64,000 nt of DNA, taken from positions 59,615 through 123,614 of the forward strand of contig JAHEYU010000009.1 of NCBI GenBank assembly GCA_023251435.1, read 5' to 3'. The notes beneath the pieces were generated by a model that saw only the letters and a list, made by a program, of their open reading frames with translations, searched no databases and was not told the DNA's origin. This document shows positions 1-8,431 of the stretch, one piece after another. Each line of letters starts with the position of its first letter. Within the stretch, counting starts at the first letter, position 1. The position numbers and the translations under genes were made by a program. Source of the stretch: Bacteroidota bacterium. Its GTDB lineage: Bacteria > Bacteroidota > Bacteroidia > Bacteroidales > Prolixibacteraceae.

Positions 1-1
1 T

Positions 2-304
2 AATGATGCAAATTTTGAAGAATTGGTTCTTCAGGCTGGGATGCCGGTTCTGGTTGATTTTTGGGCTGAATGGTGTGGTCCTTGCCGTATGGTAGGTCCA
101 ATTGTTCAGGAACTTTCGGAAGATTATGCCGGAAGATTGGTGGTTGGGAAAGTTGATGTTGACAGCAATCCGGGAATTGCTTCTAAATACGGCATCCGCA
201 ATATTCCTACAATCCTGTTCTTTAAAGATGGTGTTGTGGTTGACAAGCACGTTGGCGCCGCTCCAAAAACCACCCTATCGTCAAAAGTTGACAGTATTCT
301 TTAA
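2..304 (+). CDS. trxA: Thioredoxin, 5' end outside the window
   Basis: Cytoplasmic thiol-disulfide reductant. The reading frame is open from base 2, so the first few residues lie off the left edge; a TTG at 23 is not the true start because family-typical residues precede it. The active site WCGPC lies at visible residues 24-28, preceded by the usual VDFWAE strand, and the cis-proline segment NIPT follows in the second half. About 100 codons are visible, against a usual length of 105-110. A hairpin terminator follows the stop. Confidence 0.95.
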   Translation, partial: NDANFEELVLQAGMPVLVDFWAEWCGPCRMVGPIVQELSEDYAGRLVVGKVDVDSNPGIASKYGIRNIPTILFFKDGVVVDKHVGAAPKTTLSSKVDSIL

Positions 305-322
305 AACGATATTTTCATTCTG

Positions 323-360
323 AAAAGGCATAGGAATAGTTATTTCTTATGCCTTTTTTA
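323..360 (+). terminator. Rho-independent terminator after thioredoxin
   Basis: A 10-bp perfect stem (323-332 with 348-357) is followed by a run of T. It lies 19 bases after the thioredoxin stop codon and just ahead of the DUF58 gene, so that gene probably has its own promoter. Confidence 0.7.
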
Positions 361-370
361 TTTTATTGAT

Positions 371-1300
371 ATGAACAATCTTCTCGACATACAACAGTTT
401 CAGCAGTTCGATAACCTCGAGTTCATCTCGAAAGAGGTGGTTGAAGGGTTTATTACGGGTTTGCATCGTAGTCCGTTTCATGGTTTTTCGGTCGAATTTG
501 CCGAGCACCGCCTCTACAATACCGGAGAATCAACCAAGCATCTCGACTGGAAATTGTTTGCCCGAACCGATCGTTTGTTTGTGAAACAATACGAAGAAGA
601 GACCAACCTTCGTTGCCAGCTGGTAATCGATACTTCTTCGTCGATGCTTTTCCCCTTCGAAAAAGGGAAACCTTCAAAAATAAACAAGCTCGCTTTTTCG
701 GTTTATTCTGCTGCCGCAATCATCTATCTGCTCCGGAAACAGCGTGATGCTGTGGGTCTTTCACTTTTTTCCGACGATATCGAATTTCATGCTGAAGCCC
801 GTTTGTCATCCGTTCATATTGATCTGCTGTACAATCAGCTGGGAGCATTGCTCCGTCAGGAACAGGCACAGCTACACAAAAAAACCAACACAGTCGATGC
901 CCTGCACATGATTGCCGAAAACATTCACAAACGATCACTGGTAATTCTTTTCAGCGATTTGATTGAACAGGAGAATACCGACGACTTGTTTGAAGCGCTG
1001 CAGCACCTGAAATACAACAAACACGAAGTATTGCTCTTTCACGTAACCGACCACCGTCAGGAACGGGATTTCGATTTCAGGAACCAGCCTTACCGTTTTG
1101 TGGATCTCGAAACAGGCGAACATCTGCGGTTCTCGCCTCACGATCTGAAGAAAAACTATGAAAAAGCTATGTTGGATTACTTCGAAGAAATGCGTGTCCG
1201 TTGCGGTCAGTACCAGATTGATCTGGCCGAAGCCGACATCAACGAAGATTTCAAGCACGTGCTTTATACCTATTTGCTGAAACGGAAGCGGTTGTTTTAG
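371..1300 (+). CDS. DUF58 domain protein (vWA-like fold)
   Basis: A 309-residue protein of the DUF58 family, which in Bacteroidota is normally encoded between a MoxR ATPase and BatA-type von Willebrand A proteins and is linked to envelope stress or chaperone-like functions. Visible marks are the family core around residues 56-77 (HLDWKLFAR followed by VKQYEEE) and a MIDAS-like DTSSSM at 87-92. There is no signal peptide, so it is probably cytoplasmic or membrane-associated. Neither moxR nor batA is adjacent here, unlike the common arrangement. Its stop codon coincides with the left end of an inverted-repeat element. Confidence 0.85.
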   Translation: MNNLLDIQQFQQFDNLEFISKEVVEGFITGLHRSPFHGFSVEFAEHRLYNTGESTKHLDWKLFARTDRLFVKQYEEETNLRCQLVIDTSSSMLFPFEKGKPSKINKLAFSVYSAAAIIYLLRKQRDAVGLSLFSDDIEFHAEARLSSVHIDLLYNQLGALLRQEQAQLHKKTNTVDALHMIAENIHKRSLVILFSDLIEQENTDDLFEALQHLKYNKHEVLLFHVTDHRQERDFDFRNQPYRFVDLETGEHLRFSPHDLKKNYEKAMLDYFEEMRVRCGQYQIDLAEADINEDFKHVLYTYLLKRKRLF

Positions 1301-1475
1301 AAGCCCAATCCCCAGCCCTTTCCCGAAATAGGGAAGGGAGCTGGTCATTGAAAATCATTAGCAATACCACTTTTGTAGAGAATTAGGTTTTGAATTGTTC
1401 TTTGATGGATAGCTTTTCAGAATTTGCAATTGCGAGGCCTCGCCATTTTGGGGAAAGGTTGGAGAGGGGCTTCTA
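1298..1475. repeat. MITE-like element with imperfect terminal inverted repeats
   Basis: The 178-bp gap between two convergent genes begins and ends with the same word read inward: TAGAAGCCC at 1298 and its complement ending at 1475. About 30 bases at each end form an imperfect inverted repeat (CCAATCCCCAGCCCTTTCCC against CCTCTCCAACCTTTCCCC). The left part also holds its own hairpin near 1313-1344. The stop codon of both flanking genes is the TAG of the terminal word, so the element supplies or abuts both gene ends. No reading frame of note lies inside. Confidence 0.55.
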
Positions 1476-2540
1476 TTCTTTCTCTGCCGGAAACAAATCG
1501 CAGCTAATCGGAAAATGATCGGAATGTTCAAGCACTGAAACTTCAAAATTATAGCTTGTAAATTGCGGACTGTACAAAATGTAGTCGATCCGGAAGGAGG
1601 GCAATTTGCCATTGTAAGTATTGGCAGTTCCTTTCCCCGACCGAGTAAACGAATCTTCCAGATCGCCTTTTACAGTTCGGTAAGTAAAAGAAACTGGTGT
1701 GTCGTTAAAGTCGCCGCAAACAATTACCGGGAAGTGACAATTATTAATATGCGCCCGAAGAGTTGCAGCTTGTTCAGCTCTTTTAATAAGTGCTTCCTTA
1801 AATTTCAGGCCTAATACCTTCAACTTTTCTTTTGTTTTTGGCTCATTATTAAAATCGAGCGAATCGATGGTGTTGATCTCGGCTTCACGCAGCCGGTACG
1901 ATTGCAGATGGCAGTTGTAAACCCTGACAGTATCTTCATTCATCAGTATGTCAGTATAAATGATCATGTTACCCGAATTTTTAAACCTTATTTCGCCCAT
2001 GTTAAGTATCGGAAAACTGGTCATTGTGAGCAGTCCGCCGGCATAGCTGTTGTGTGCCAATTGTAAGTGTTTTACCTGCGGAAGCCTTGTGTTTTTTATG
2101 TCAAAAATTTGTCGCTTGTTTAGTCTTACTTCCTGTAAACAAATAATATCAGCATTGTCCTGTCGTAAAAAATTAAGGATGTGATCGGCATTTTCCTTGT
2201 TCGGGAATTGAGTACTCCCCATGAAATATTTCACATTGTAGCTGGTTACCCGAACTCCAATTTCAGGGGATTTTTCTCCTGAAAACTGAAGATAATTACC
2301 AATGTTATTGAATCCGGCGAGAATGATTAAAAGCGAAAAAAAGGCAAATTTTGGTTTGATAACGATCCACAAAACCATGAAAACCATATTCACAACCAGC
2401 AAATAAGGATAAGACATTCCAAACAAAGCTGGGATCCAAAACTGCGCTGGACTGATGTAAACAGACAAGGACGCCATACCTATTGCAAAAACAGCAACGA
2501 TATTAAAAAGCAAAAGTGTATATACAAAAATATGTTTCAA
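1473..2540 (-). CDS. Endonuclease/exonuclease/phosphatase family protein, membrane-anchored
   Basis: A 355-residue protein. Roughly the first 85 residues form three hydrophobic segments; the rest is an endonuclease/exonuclease/phosphatase (DNase I-like) domain with LQEVR (metal-binding Glu), CGDFNDTP and a terminal HSDHFPI carrying the catalytic His. The substrate is unknown; family members act on nucleic acids, phosphoinositides or sphingomyelin. The start is a TTG at 2540: no ATG lies between it and the upstream in-frame stop, and the hydrophobic segment begins there. A start at the ATG at 2477 would remove the first membrane segment. A -7 promoter element lies upstream at 2592-2599. Confidence 0.85.
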   Translation of the reverse strand: MKHIFVYTLLLFNIVAVFAIGMASLSVYISPAQFWIPALFGMSYPYLLVVNMVFMVLWIVIKPKFAFFSLLIILAGFNNIGNYLQFSGEKSPEIGVRVTSYNVKYFMGSTQFPNKENADHILNFLRQDNADIICLQEVRLNKRQIFDIKNTRLPQVKHLQLAHNSYAGGLLTMTSFPILNMGEIRFKNSGNMIIYTDILMNEDTVRVYNCHLQSYRLREAEINTIDSLDFNNEPKTKEKLKVLGLKFKEALIKRAEQAATLRAHINNCHFPVIVCGDFNDTPVSFTYRTVKGDLEDSFTRSGKGTANTYNGKLPSFRIDYILYSPQFTSYNFEVSVLEHSDHFPISCDLFPAEKE

Positions 2541-2591
2541 ATGGTTCGTGGTTTATGTTCCATCCTCGCTTTCGTTCGCCTGCGTTTAATA

Positions 2592-2599
2592 CAAATATA
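2592..2599 (-). promoter_or_regulatory. -7 promoter element for the endonuclease/phosphatase-fold gene
   Basis: TATATTTG, a full match to the Bacteroidota -7 consensus TAnnTTTG, lies about 50 bases before the TTG start. No convincing -33 box was seen. Confidence 0.5.
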
Positions 2600-2635
2600 T
2601 GATTTTATTATATTGGTTTCTGGAGATTTCCCATT

Positions 2636-3481
2636 TCATAAAAGCGCAGCCCGAATCATTCTGTTTTTTCCGTTGATGTCCTTTTTTAGATCAATGCCAA
2701 CAAAACCTTTTTGCCGAAGCATTTCAGAGCATTCATTCCCGAATGCTTCATTGATTTCGAAATACAGGCATCCCGGTTTCTTTAAATGAATAAGTGCGAA
2801 ATCGGCGATTCGTTCGTAGAAAATCAAAGGATTATCATCCTCAACAAAAAGCGCAATTTTCGGCTCAAAATCAAGCACGTTCTTACCCATCAAAGTTTTC
2901 TCTGCTTTCCTGATGTATGGCGGATTACTAACAATGATATTCAATTGCGGAAACCGGTATTCAGGAATATTACTCAATATATCAAACTCAATTACAGTAA
3001 CATCTGCCGAATTCAATTTCGCGTTACGCCGTGCAGTTTCGATACAAACGGGTGAAACATCGCAGGCAAGAACGGTAGAATTTGGAATGTTTTTGCCCAG
3101 CGAAATGGCAATACAACCAGTTCCGGTTCCAATGTCAAGAATCGCAAGGTTCAATTGCTGGTTTTCCTGAATTATCCACTGCACCAGTTCTTCGGTTTCA
3201 GGCCGGGGGATTAAAACTTCAGGAACAGTATAAAAAGGCAATCCATAGAATTCAGTTTCTCCCAAAATATACTGAATGGGTTCATGATTTTTCAGACGGG
3301 CAACAATTTTGCCAATTTCAAGCAACTCGTCTTTGGTAAGTAACTCGTCTTTGGCGAGCAGAAATTGGGTGCGCGAGTATCCTTTCAGCTTCTCAAAAAT
3401 CAGGAAAACGAGGCTTTCGATTTCACCTTTGGAGTAGATTCCTGCCAATTCTTTTCGGATAGATGCAATACCTGCCTTCAT
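2636..3481 (-). CDS. prmC: Peptide chain release factor N5-glutamine methyltransferase
   Basis: PrmC (HemK) methylates the GGQ glutamine of release factors using S-adenosylmethionine. The 281-residue length is normal. An N-terminal helical domain is followed by the SAM-binding loop DIGTGTGCIAISLG near residues 117-130 and by NPPY, the signature that holds the target glutamine, near residue 190. The ATG at 3481 faces ribD across a 36-bp gap, so the two genes are transcribed divergently. Ordinary housekeeping gene. Confidence 0.95.
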   Translation of the reverse strand: MKAGIASIRKELAGIYSKGEIESLVFLIFEKLKGYSRTQFLLAKDELLTKDELLEIGKIVARLKNHEPIQYILGETEFYGLPFYTVPEVLIPRPETEELVQWIIQENQQLNLAILDIGTGTGCIAISLGKNIPNSTVLACDVSPVCIETARRNAKLNSADVTVIEFDILSNIPEYRFPQLNIIVSNPPYIRKAEKTLMGKNVLDFEPKIALFVEDDNPLIFYERIADFALIHLKKPGCLYFEINEAFGNECSEMLRQKGFVGIDLKKDINGKNRMIRAALL

Positions 3482-3488
3482 TATTTAG

Positions 3489-3496
3489 TATTTTTG
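3489..3496 (+). promoter_or_regulatory. -7 promoter element for ribD
   Basis: TATTTTTG matches TAnnTTTG and lies 21 bases before the ribD ATG, within the short ribD/prmC divergent gap. Confidence 0.5.
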
Positions 3497-3517
3497 GCAA
3501 AGTTAATTTTTTCGCTG

Positions 3518-4555
3518 ATGAGTACTCCGAATATCTTTATGCAACGCTGTCTCGATCTGGCACTCCTCGGAATGGGCGATGTAGCTCCCAATCCGATGGT
3601 TGGCTGCGTGATTGTTCACGAGGGAATCATCATTGGCGAGGGCTATCACGAAAAATACGGACAGGCACATGCCGAAGTCAACGCGATCCGGTCAGTCAAA
3701 AATCCGGAATTATTGTTAACGTCAACCTTATATGTTTCGCTTGAACCCTGTTCCCATTTCGGGAAAACACCACCTTGCTCCGATCTGATCATCGAAAACC
3801 GTATCCCGCATGTTGTAATCGGCACCATCGATCCGTTTGCAAGTGTTGCAGGCAAAGGAATTGAGCGGATGCAACATTCAGGAGTTAAAGTAGAGGTTGG
3901 TGTACTTGAAAATGAATGCCGGGAACTAAACCGCAGATTTTTTACTTTTCATGAGAAGAAGCGCCCATATATTTTGCTGAAATGGGCACAAACCCTCGAT
4001 GGTTTTATCGATACCGACCGCACCGAAACTCAACATCCGAGCTGGATTACCAATGCACTTTCGAAAAGGCTGGTACACAAACAGCGCTCCGAAGAATCGG
4101 CCATCTTAATTGGAACCAATACGGCCAAATACGACAATCCGGCTCTCACAGTGCGCGAATGGACTGGAAATCAACCCATCAGAATGGCAATTGACCGAAC
4201 CGGAAGATTGGATACCGGCTTACATCTTTTCGACCGGAAAGCACCAAGCTGGATTTTCTCTAGTCAGGAAACACCGGAGACTGAAAATCTGAAATTTATC
4301 AAACTCGATTTTAATGAAAATATTCTTCCGCAACTGCTTTCGGAACTCCACAAACAGGGCGTTCTATCTGTGATTGTTGAAGGCGGAAGTAAATTACTGA
4401 ATAGTTTTCTGGAAGCTGGCCTGTGGGATGAAGCCTTTGTTTACAGCGGAAATCAGTTTTTTGGAAAAGGCGTTACGGCTCCGCACATTTCAGGTGAAGT
4501 TATCGGATTCGAAAAACTGGATGATTGTAAATTACATGTGTTGAGAAAAGTTTAA
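3518..4555 (+). CDS. ribD: Bifunctional riboflavin biosynthesis deaminase/reductase
   Basis: RibD carries out the second and third steps of riboflavin synthesis: deamination of the pyrimidine produced from GTP, then reduction of its ribosyl chain. The N-terminal zinc deaminase shows HAEVNA and the zinc motif PCSHFGKTPPC; the C-terminal half is the NADPH-dependent reductase, with ILLKWAQTLDG at its beginning and VEGGSKL near the end. The start is the ATG at 3518 (345 residues) because family homology begins at once with MQRCLDLALLGMGDVAPNP; a longer frame back to 3365 would run into prmC. Confidence 0.95.
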   Translation: MSTPNIFMQRCLDLALLGMGDVAPNPMVGCVIVHEGIIIGEGYHEKYGQAHAEVNAIRSVKNPELLLTSTLYVSLEPCSHFGKTPPCSDLIIENRIPHVVIGTIDPFASVAGKGIERMQHSGVKVEVGVLENECRELNRRFFTFHEKKRPYILLKWAQTLDGFIDTDRTETQHPSWITNALSKRLVHKQRSEESAILIGTNTAKYDNPALTVREWTGNQPIRMAIDRTGRLDTGLHLFDRKAPSWIFSSQETPETENLKFIKLDFNENILPQLLSELHKQGVLSVIVEGGSKLLNSFLEAGLWDEAFVYSGNQFFGKGVTAPHISGEVIGFEKLDDCKLHVLRKV

Positions 4556-4573
4556 AAACCGATACGCTCTTCC

Positions 4574-4729
4574 TTATTTCGAGTCAGTTGCAATTCGCTT
4601 CTTCAAACCTTTTTTGATCTCTATTTTTCTTTTAGCAATAAACTCGCTAAGCTCCTTCTCCTGTTTTTCAGTTAACGGATTACTTTTTATCACAAAGTCA
4701 ATACCTTTTGGCTCTTTAATAAATCCCAT
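4574..4729 (-). CDS. Conserved small protein, 51 residues, partner of the GNAT-like gene
   Basis: A short gene with an ATG at 4729 and a TAA at 4574. The product starts MGFIKEPKGIDFVIKSNPLT and ends in a basic, lysine-rich helix (KRKIEIKKGLKKR). It begins five bases after the stop of the GNAT-like gene, so the two are translated from one message. The small size, high charge and tight coupling fit an accessory or antidote role, but no family with a proven function is recognised. Its stop lies 18 bases from the convergent ribD stop. Confidence 0.6.
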   Translation of the reverse strand: MGFIKEPKGIDFVIKSNPLTEKQEKELSEFIAKRKIEIKKGLKKRIATDSK

Positions 4730-4734
4730 GATAT

Positions 4735-5262
4735 TTAAGGTTTAAAATATTTTTCAACTAATCTTCGTGCTGCAATTGAATCTATCACCATAAGCTGTCC
4801 TCCCAGATAATACGCTCCCAAAGAGCTTGTATAATGATCAATTAGTTTTGTCTTTGATTCGAATGAAACAAAACCCTCTCCACCTCTTTGAAAAGAAAGT
4901 TTACAAGCAAAAGCCACCAAGTTGCCGGGAACACCTTCGTAAAGTTTCTTTTGGCCAACATTAAATGGCGAACTTTCTAATAAATACATGTAAACATGGT
5001 CGCTTTTGACAGTTAGGCTAATTAATCCCTGAATGATATCAGTATTATCAACAATCGTTAACTTATAAATTTCCCTATCCAATTGACTAAATTCATATTT
5101 CCAGTCAAATAACCAGCCTTGTTGGTTCGAAATCGATTTAAGATCAGATTTTGTCAACAAAGCTATTTCTGTCCGAAAGCTATCTCCGCTTATTCTGTTA
5201 AAAATCGAATCTGTTAATTTATCAATTTCGAAATCAAGTAGATATGAATTCAATTTTGCCAT
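4735..5262 (-). CDS. GNAT-fold-like protein, first gene of a two-gene unit
   Basis: A 175-residue protein. The second half looks like an acetyltransferase core: a strand ending LLESSPF (95-101), then GVPGNLVAFACKLSF (110-124), comparable to the acetyl-CoA loop and helix of GNAT enzymes, and a final strand-helix region (SKTKLIDHYTSSLGAYYLGG). The substrate is unknown. The start is the ATG at 5262; the upstream TTG at 5268 is inside the -7 promoter box. It is followed five bases later by a 51-codon gene. Such a pair could be a toxin-antitoxin module or an ordinary acetyltransferase with an accessory subunit. Confidence 0.6.
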   Translation of the reverse strand: MAKLNSYLLDFEIDKLTDSIFNRISGDSFRTEIALLTKSDLKSISNQQGWLFDWKYEFSQLDREIYKLTIVDNTDIIQGLISLTVKSDHVYMYLLESSPFNVGQKKLYEGVPGNLVAFACKLSFQRGGEGFVSFESKTKLIDHYTSSLGAYYLGGQLMVIDSIAARRLVEKYFKP

Positions 5263-5265
5263 ATA

Positions 5266-5273
5266 CAAAGATA
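5266..5273 (-). promoter_or_regulatory. -7 element directly in front of the GNAT-like start codon
   Basis: TATCTTTG is followed by only three bases and then the ATG at 5262. With the usual spacing from a -7 box, transcription would begin at or next to the start codon, giving a leaderless message. Confidence 0.5.
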
Positions 5274-5442
5274 GAAAAATCAGGGAATTTTCAGTAAAAA
5301 TGAATTGCCTGTGAGTCTGTTAGTCTGCCACATGACCGATATTTTTATCTTAAACACATTTTGTAAACAGAGCTCCGATTTCTTTTGCTTTTGAGCGTAT
5401 TTTTCGTGAAATTTAGTCGCACCAAAACAACTTCGAAAACGC

Positions 5443-6906
5443 ATGGCTATTTTGTTCGATATATGGAAATCAATGCCAAGTTTGGTTACCATCCTATATT
5501 TTTTAACGGTCGTTTTTATAGCGATACTCATCATCCTTGAGAATCGGAATCCGGTAAAAACTATCAGCTGGATTCTGATTTTGGTATTGCTGCCATTCGC
5601 CGGTATAGTATTCTATCTCTTCTTTGGTCAGGAGTATCGTAAAACGAAAATGTATTCGCGCAAGGGACTTCGAAACCTTGAAAAACTCCGGAACCTCACT
5701 TTGGAACAATTGGATAACCTTCCTGATAACCACCTTCGGATCAGCGACAGAATCTATTCTAAAAAGCGCCTGATGAATCTGCTGCTTTCAAACTCGAATG
5801 CCATTTTGACCAATAACAACGAAATAAAGGTTTTGCGCAACGGCGAAGAAACTTTTCCTGAAATCTTCAGTGCGATTGAGCAGGCCAAACACCACATCCA
5901 TTTGGAATACTACATTGTTGAGGACGATAAAATCGGCAACTATCTGCGCGAACTGCTTATCCAGAAAGCACGCGAAGGAGTGGAAGTGCGTTTTATTTAC
6001 GACGATGTTGGAAGTTGGGAGCTGACACGGAAATGGCTTAGAACCATGTCGGATGCAGGTGTAAAAGTCGATTGCTTTATGAGGGTTCGCTACCCGATGC
6101 TGACCTCGAAAGTGAATTACCGCAACCACAGAAAAATTCTCGTGATTGATGGCAATACCGCATTTGTCGGAGGCTTGAATTTTGCCGACCGGTATCAGGA
6201 TGGCGTTCCGGGAATTGGTCCCTGGCGCGATACTCACCTTAAAATTATTGGCGGCGGAGCAACAGCCCTGCAAATCATTTTTATGGCCGATTGGTATTTT
6301 GTTTCGAAAGAAATATTGAAAGGCGAGAAGTATTTTAAACCATTTGAATCCGGCGAAGGGAAATTGGTACAAATCACATCCAGCGGCCCCGATTCGGATT
6401 GGGAAAGTATTGGTCAGGCTTATTTTGCCGCCATTGCATCGGCTACAGAATACGTTTATATTTCGTCGCCCTACCTGATGCCACCGGCCGATATTATTAC
6501 CGCCCTGAAAACTTCAGCTCTGGGAGGAATTGATGTGCGCATCATTGTTCCAGGCTTATCGGATGCTGTTTCGGCAAAATGGGGTACCAATTCTTACATC
6601 GAAGAATTGCTCGAAGCCGGAGTGAAAATATATTTCTATAAAGCCGGATTTATTCACAGTAAAGTAATTGTTGTGGATGGTACTTTTTCTTCAGTCGGAA
6701 CGGCCAACCTCGACTTCCGAAGCCTTGAAACCAATTTCGAAGTAAATGCAATGGTTTATGATGAAGAAATTGCCGGAATTTTGACCAGACAATTTTTAGA
6801 TGATCAGGAGAAAAGCGATGTCGTTATTTTGGACGAATGGATGAAACGGCCACGGATCAACAAAATTAAAGAATCGTTTGCCCGTATTCTAAGTCCAATG
6901 TTGTGA
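5443..6906 (+). CDS. cls: Cardiolipin synthase, phospholipase D type
   Basis: This membrane enzyme joins two phosphatidylglycerol molecules to make cardiolipin. The 487-residue protein has two N-terminal membrane segments (about residues 8-30 and 38-60, the second ending FYLFFGQEYR) and two HKD motifs, NHRKILVIDG and HSKVIVVDG, each followed by the family's usual GG/GTAN segment. Length and order match bacterial Cls. It is a single gene with a strong bidirectional hairpin after it. Confidence 0.95.
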   Translation: MAILFDIWKSMPSLVTILYFLTVVFIAILIILENRNPVKTISWILILVLLPFAGIVFYLFFGQEYRKTKMYSRKGLRNLEKLRNLTLEQLDNLPDNHLRISDRIYSKKRLMNLLLSNSNAILTNNNEIKVLRNGEETFPEIFSAIEQAKHHIHLEYYIVEDDKIGNYLRELLIQKAREGVEVRFIYDDVGSWELTRKWLRTMSDAGVKVDCFMRVRYPMLTSKVNYRNHRKILVIDGNTAFVGGLNFADRYQDGVPGIGPWRDTHLKIIGGGATALQIIFMADWYFVSKEILKGEKYFKPFESGEGKLVQITSSGPDSDWESIGQAYFAAIASATEYVYISSPYLMPPADIITALKTSALGGIDVRIIVPGLSDAVSAKWGTNSYIEELLEAGVKIYFYKAGFIHSKVIVVDGTFSSVGTANLDFRSLETNFEVNAMVYDEEIAGILTRQFLDDQEKSDVVILDEWMKRPRINKIKESFARILSPML

Positions 6907-6940
6907 AACAGCCCTGTAAACGATTGCTTACAGGGCTGTT
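6907..6940. terminator. Bidirectional terminator between cls and the tryptophanase-like gene
   Basis: A perfect 13-bp stem (6907-6919 with 6928-6940) with an 8-base loop lies between two convergent genes, with A/T-rich flanks. Confidence 0.8.
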
Positions 6941-6964
6941 ATTTATTTGAATTTTATTGATTCA

Positions 6965-8431
6965 CTATAAGCTTTCTCCAAAATCCTGGCGGAATTTAGC
7001 AACCAGCTTTTCAACCCAATCGCCAATAGGTTTCAATTTACCAACGAAAAAGCGAAGTACCGGAGGTTCTTCCACCCATTCCAAACCACCAATCAATTCG
7101 CGGTTATCGAATAACCACTGAATACGGTCTTCGGCATACTTAACCTGCGACAAGGTAAATACCCTGCGAGGAAAGGCAAGACGTAACAACTCGATGTCGG
7201 ATAAAATGTCGTTGCCATCGGCATCACGTACGCTCGAAATGGTACCACGTTCCATTCCGCGAATCCCTGAACAAATATACAAAGCAGCAGCAAGCGCTCC
7301 TGCCGGATACTGTGTTTGTGGCACGTGCGGAATAAACATACCTGCATTGAGATGGCAGCCCAATCCTCCGGAAGGAGTAATTACCGGAATTCCTTTGCTA
7401 TCGAGTGCATCAACCAGATATTTGATAAAGGTTGGAGAATGGCTGATCACATTGAAATCCAAAGTTTCAATCAGACCAACAGCCATGGCTTCAATTTCGC
7501 GCACGCTCATACCTCCATAAGTTAAAAAACCTTCGAAGAGCGGCACCCAATCGCGCATTTTCATGTAAATATCATGGTTGTTGGTACAAATTCCACCGCC
7601 ACGTGTGCAGCTCACTTTGCGGCCCGAGAAGTAGGAGAAATCGCAGTAACTCATCATCTCGTGCAAAATATCTTTAATCGGTCTATCCTGATAACCTTCC
7701 TCGCGAATTTTGATGAAATAAAGGTTTTCATTTATCAAACTGGTATCCATCAACAGCATAATGTTGTTCGCTTTGGCAATCGCTGAAACTTCGCGAAGAT
7801 TGGCCATCGAAAAGGGTTGTCCGCCAATAAGGTTGGTCCCGGCTTCAAAACGAATGTAGGCAACATTCCCGGCGCCCCATTTTTCAATTACTGCGTTTAG
7901 CTTGTTAATATCCATGTTCCCTTTAAACGGAAAATCGCTTTTGGTCTTCAGGGCTTCATCGGTATAAATTTCCTCAACAGCACTTCCCATCATTTCGATG
8001 TGCGCTTTGGTTGTGGTGAAATGGTAATTCATCGGAACAACTGTTCCTGGCTTACAAAAAGTTTTGGCTATAATGTGTTCTGCTGCACGCCCCTGATGTA
8101 CCGGTAAAAAATAATCCTGATTGAAAACTTCTTTAATTGCACCTACGAGCTTGGTGTAACTGGCCGAGCCTGCATACGAATCGTCGGCAACGCTCATCGC
8201 TGCTACCTGATTATCACTCATTGCATTTGTTCCCGAATCGGTAAGCATATCGAGAAAAACATCTTTGTTCTGAAGCAGGAAAGTATTGAACCCTGCTCCA
8301 TAGATCGATTCTTTGCGTTCTTCGATGGGTAAAAGATTTAATTTCTGAACTACGCGAACTTTGTGCATTTCAAGTGGGGTAGTTTCACCGCTGTAAAATT
8401 TAACGGTTTTCAGTTTTTCTACATTCTCCAT
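6965..8431 (-). CDS. Beta-eliminating lyase, divergent tryptophanase/tyrosine phenol-lyase family
   Basis: A 488-residue PLP enzyme of the tryptophanase/tyrosine phenol-lyase family, aligned over its whole length (LTDSGTNAMS, HQGRAAEH at 112-119, GGQPFSMANL, FEGFLTYGGM). The PLP lysine should be K272, but the usual S-[GA]-K-K-D signature reads SGRKV (269-273), and the usual DSAR after the PLP-ring aspartate reads DTSL (229-232), so the arginine that contacts the cofactor phenolate is absent. Substrate specificity is therefore uncertain; it should not be taken as a proven indole-producing tryptophanase. No permease or leader peptide gene is adjacent. Confidence 0.8.
   Translation of the reverse strand: MENVEKLKTVKFYSGETTPLEMHKVRVVQKLNLLPIEERKESIYGAGFNTFLLQNKDVFLDMLTDSGTNAMSDNQVAAMSVADDSYAGSASYTKLVGAIKEVFNQDYFLPVHQGRAAEHIIAKTFCKPGTVVPMNYHFTTTKAHIEMMGSAVEEIYTDEALKTKSDFPFKGNMDINKLNAVIEKWGAGNVAYIRFEAGTNLIGGQPFSMANLREVSAIAKANNIMLLMDTSLINENLYFIKIREEGYQDRPIKDILHEMMSYCDFSYFSGRKVSCTRGGGICTNNHDIYMKMRDWVPLFEGFLTYGGMSVREIEAMAVGLIETLDFNVISHSPTFIKYLVDALDSKGIPVITPSGGLGCHLNAGMFIPHVPQTQYPAGALAAALYICSGIRGMERGTISSVRDADGNDILSDIELLRLAFPRRVFTLSQVKYAEDRIQWLFDNRELIGGLEWVEEPPVLRFFVGKLKPIGDWVEKLVAKFRQDFGESL

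Noticed and set aside
3365..3517. Longer N-terminus for ribD starting at 3365
   Set aside because: It would be antisense to the start of prmC, includes the ribD promoter box and has no family homology.
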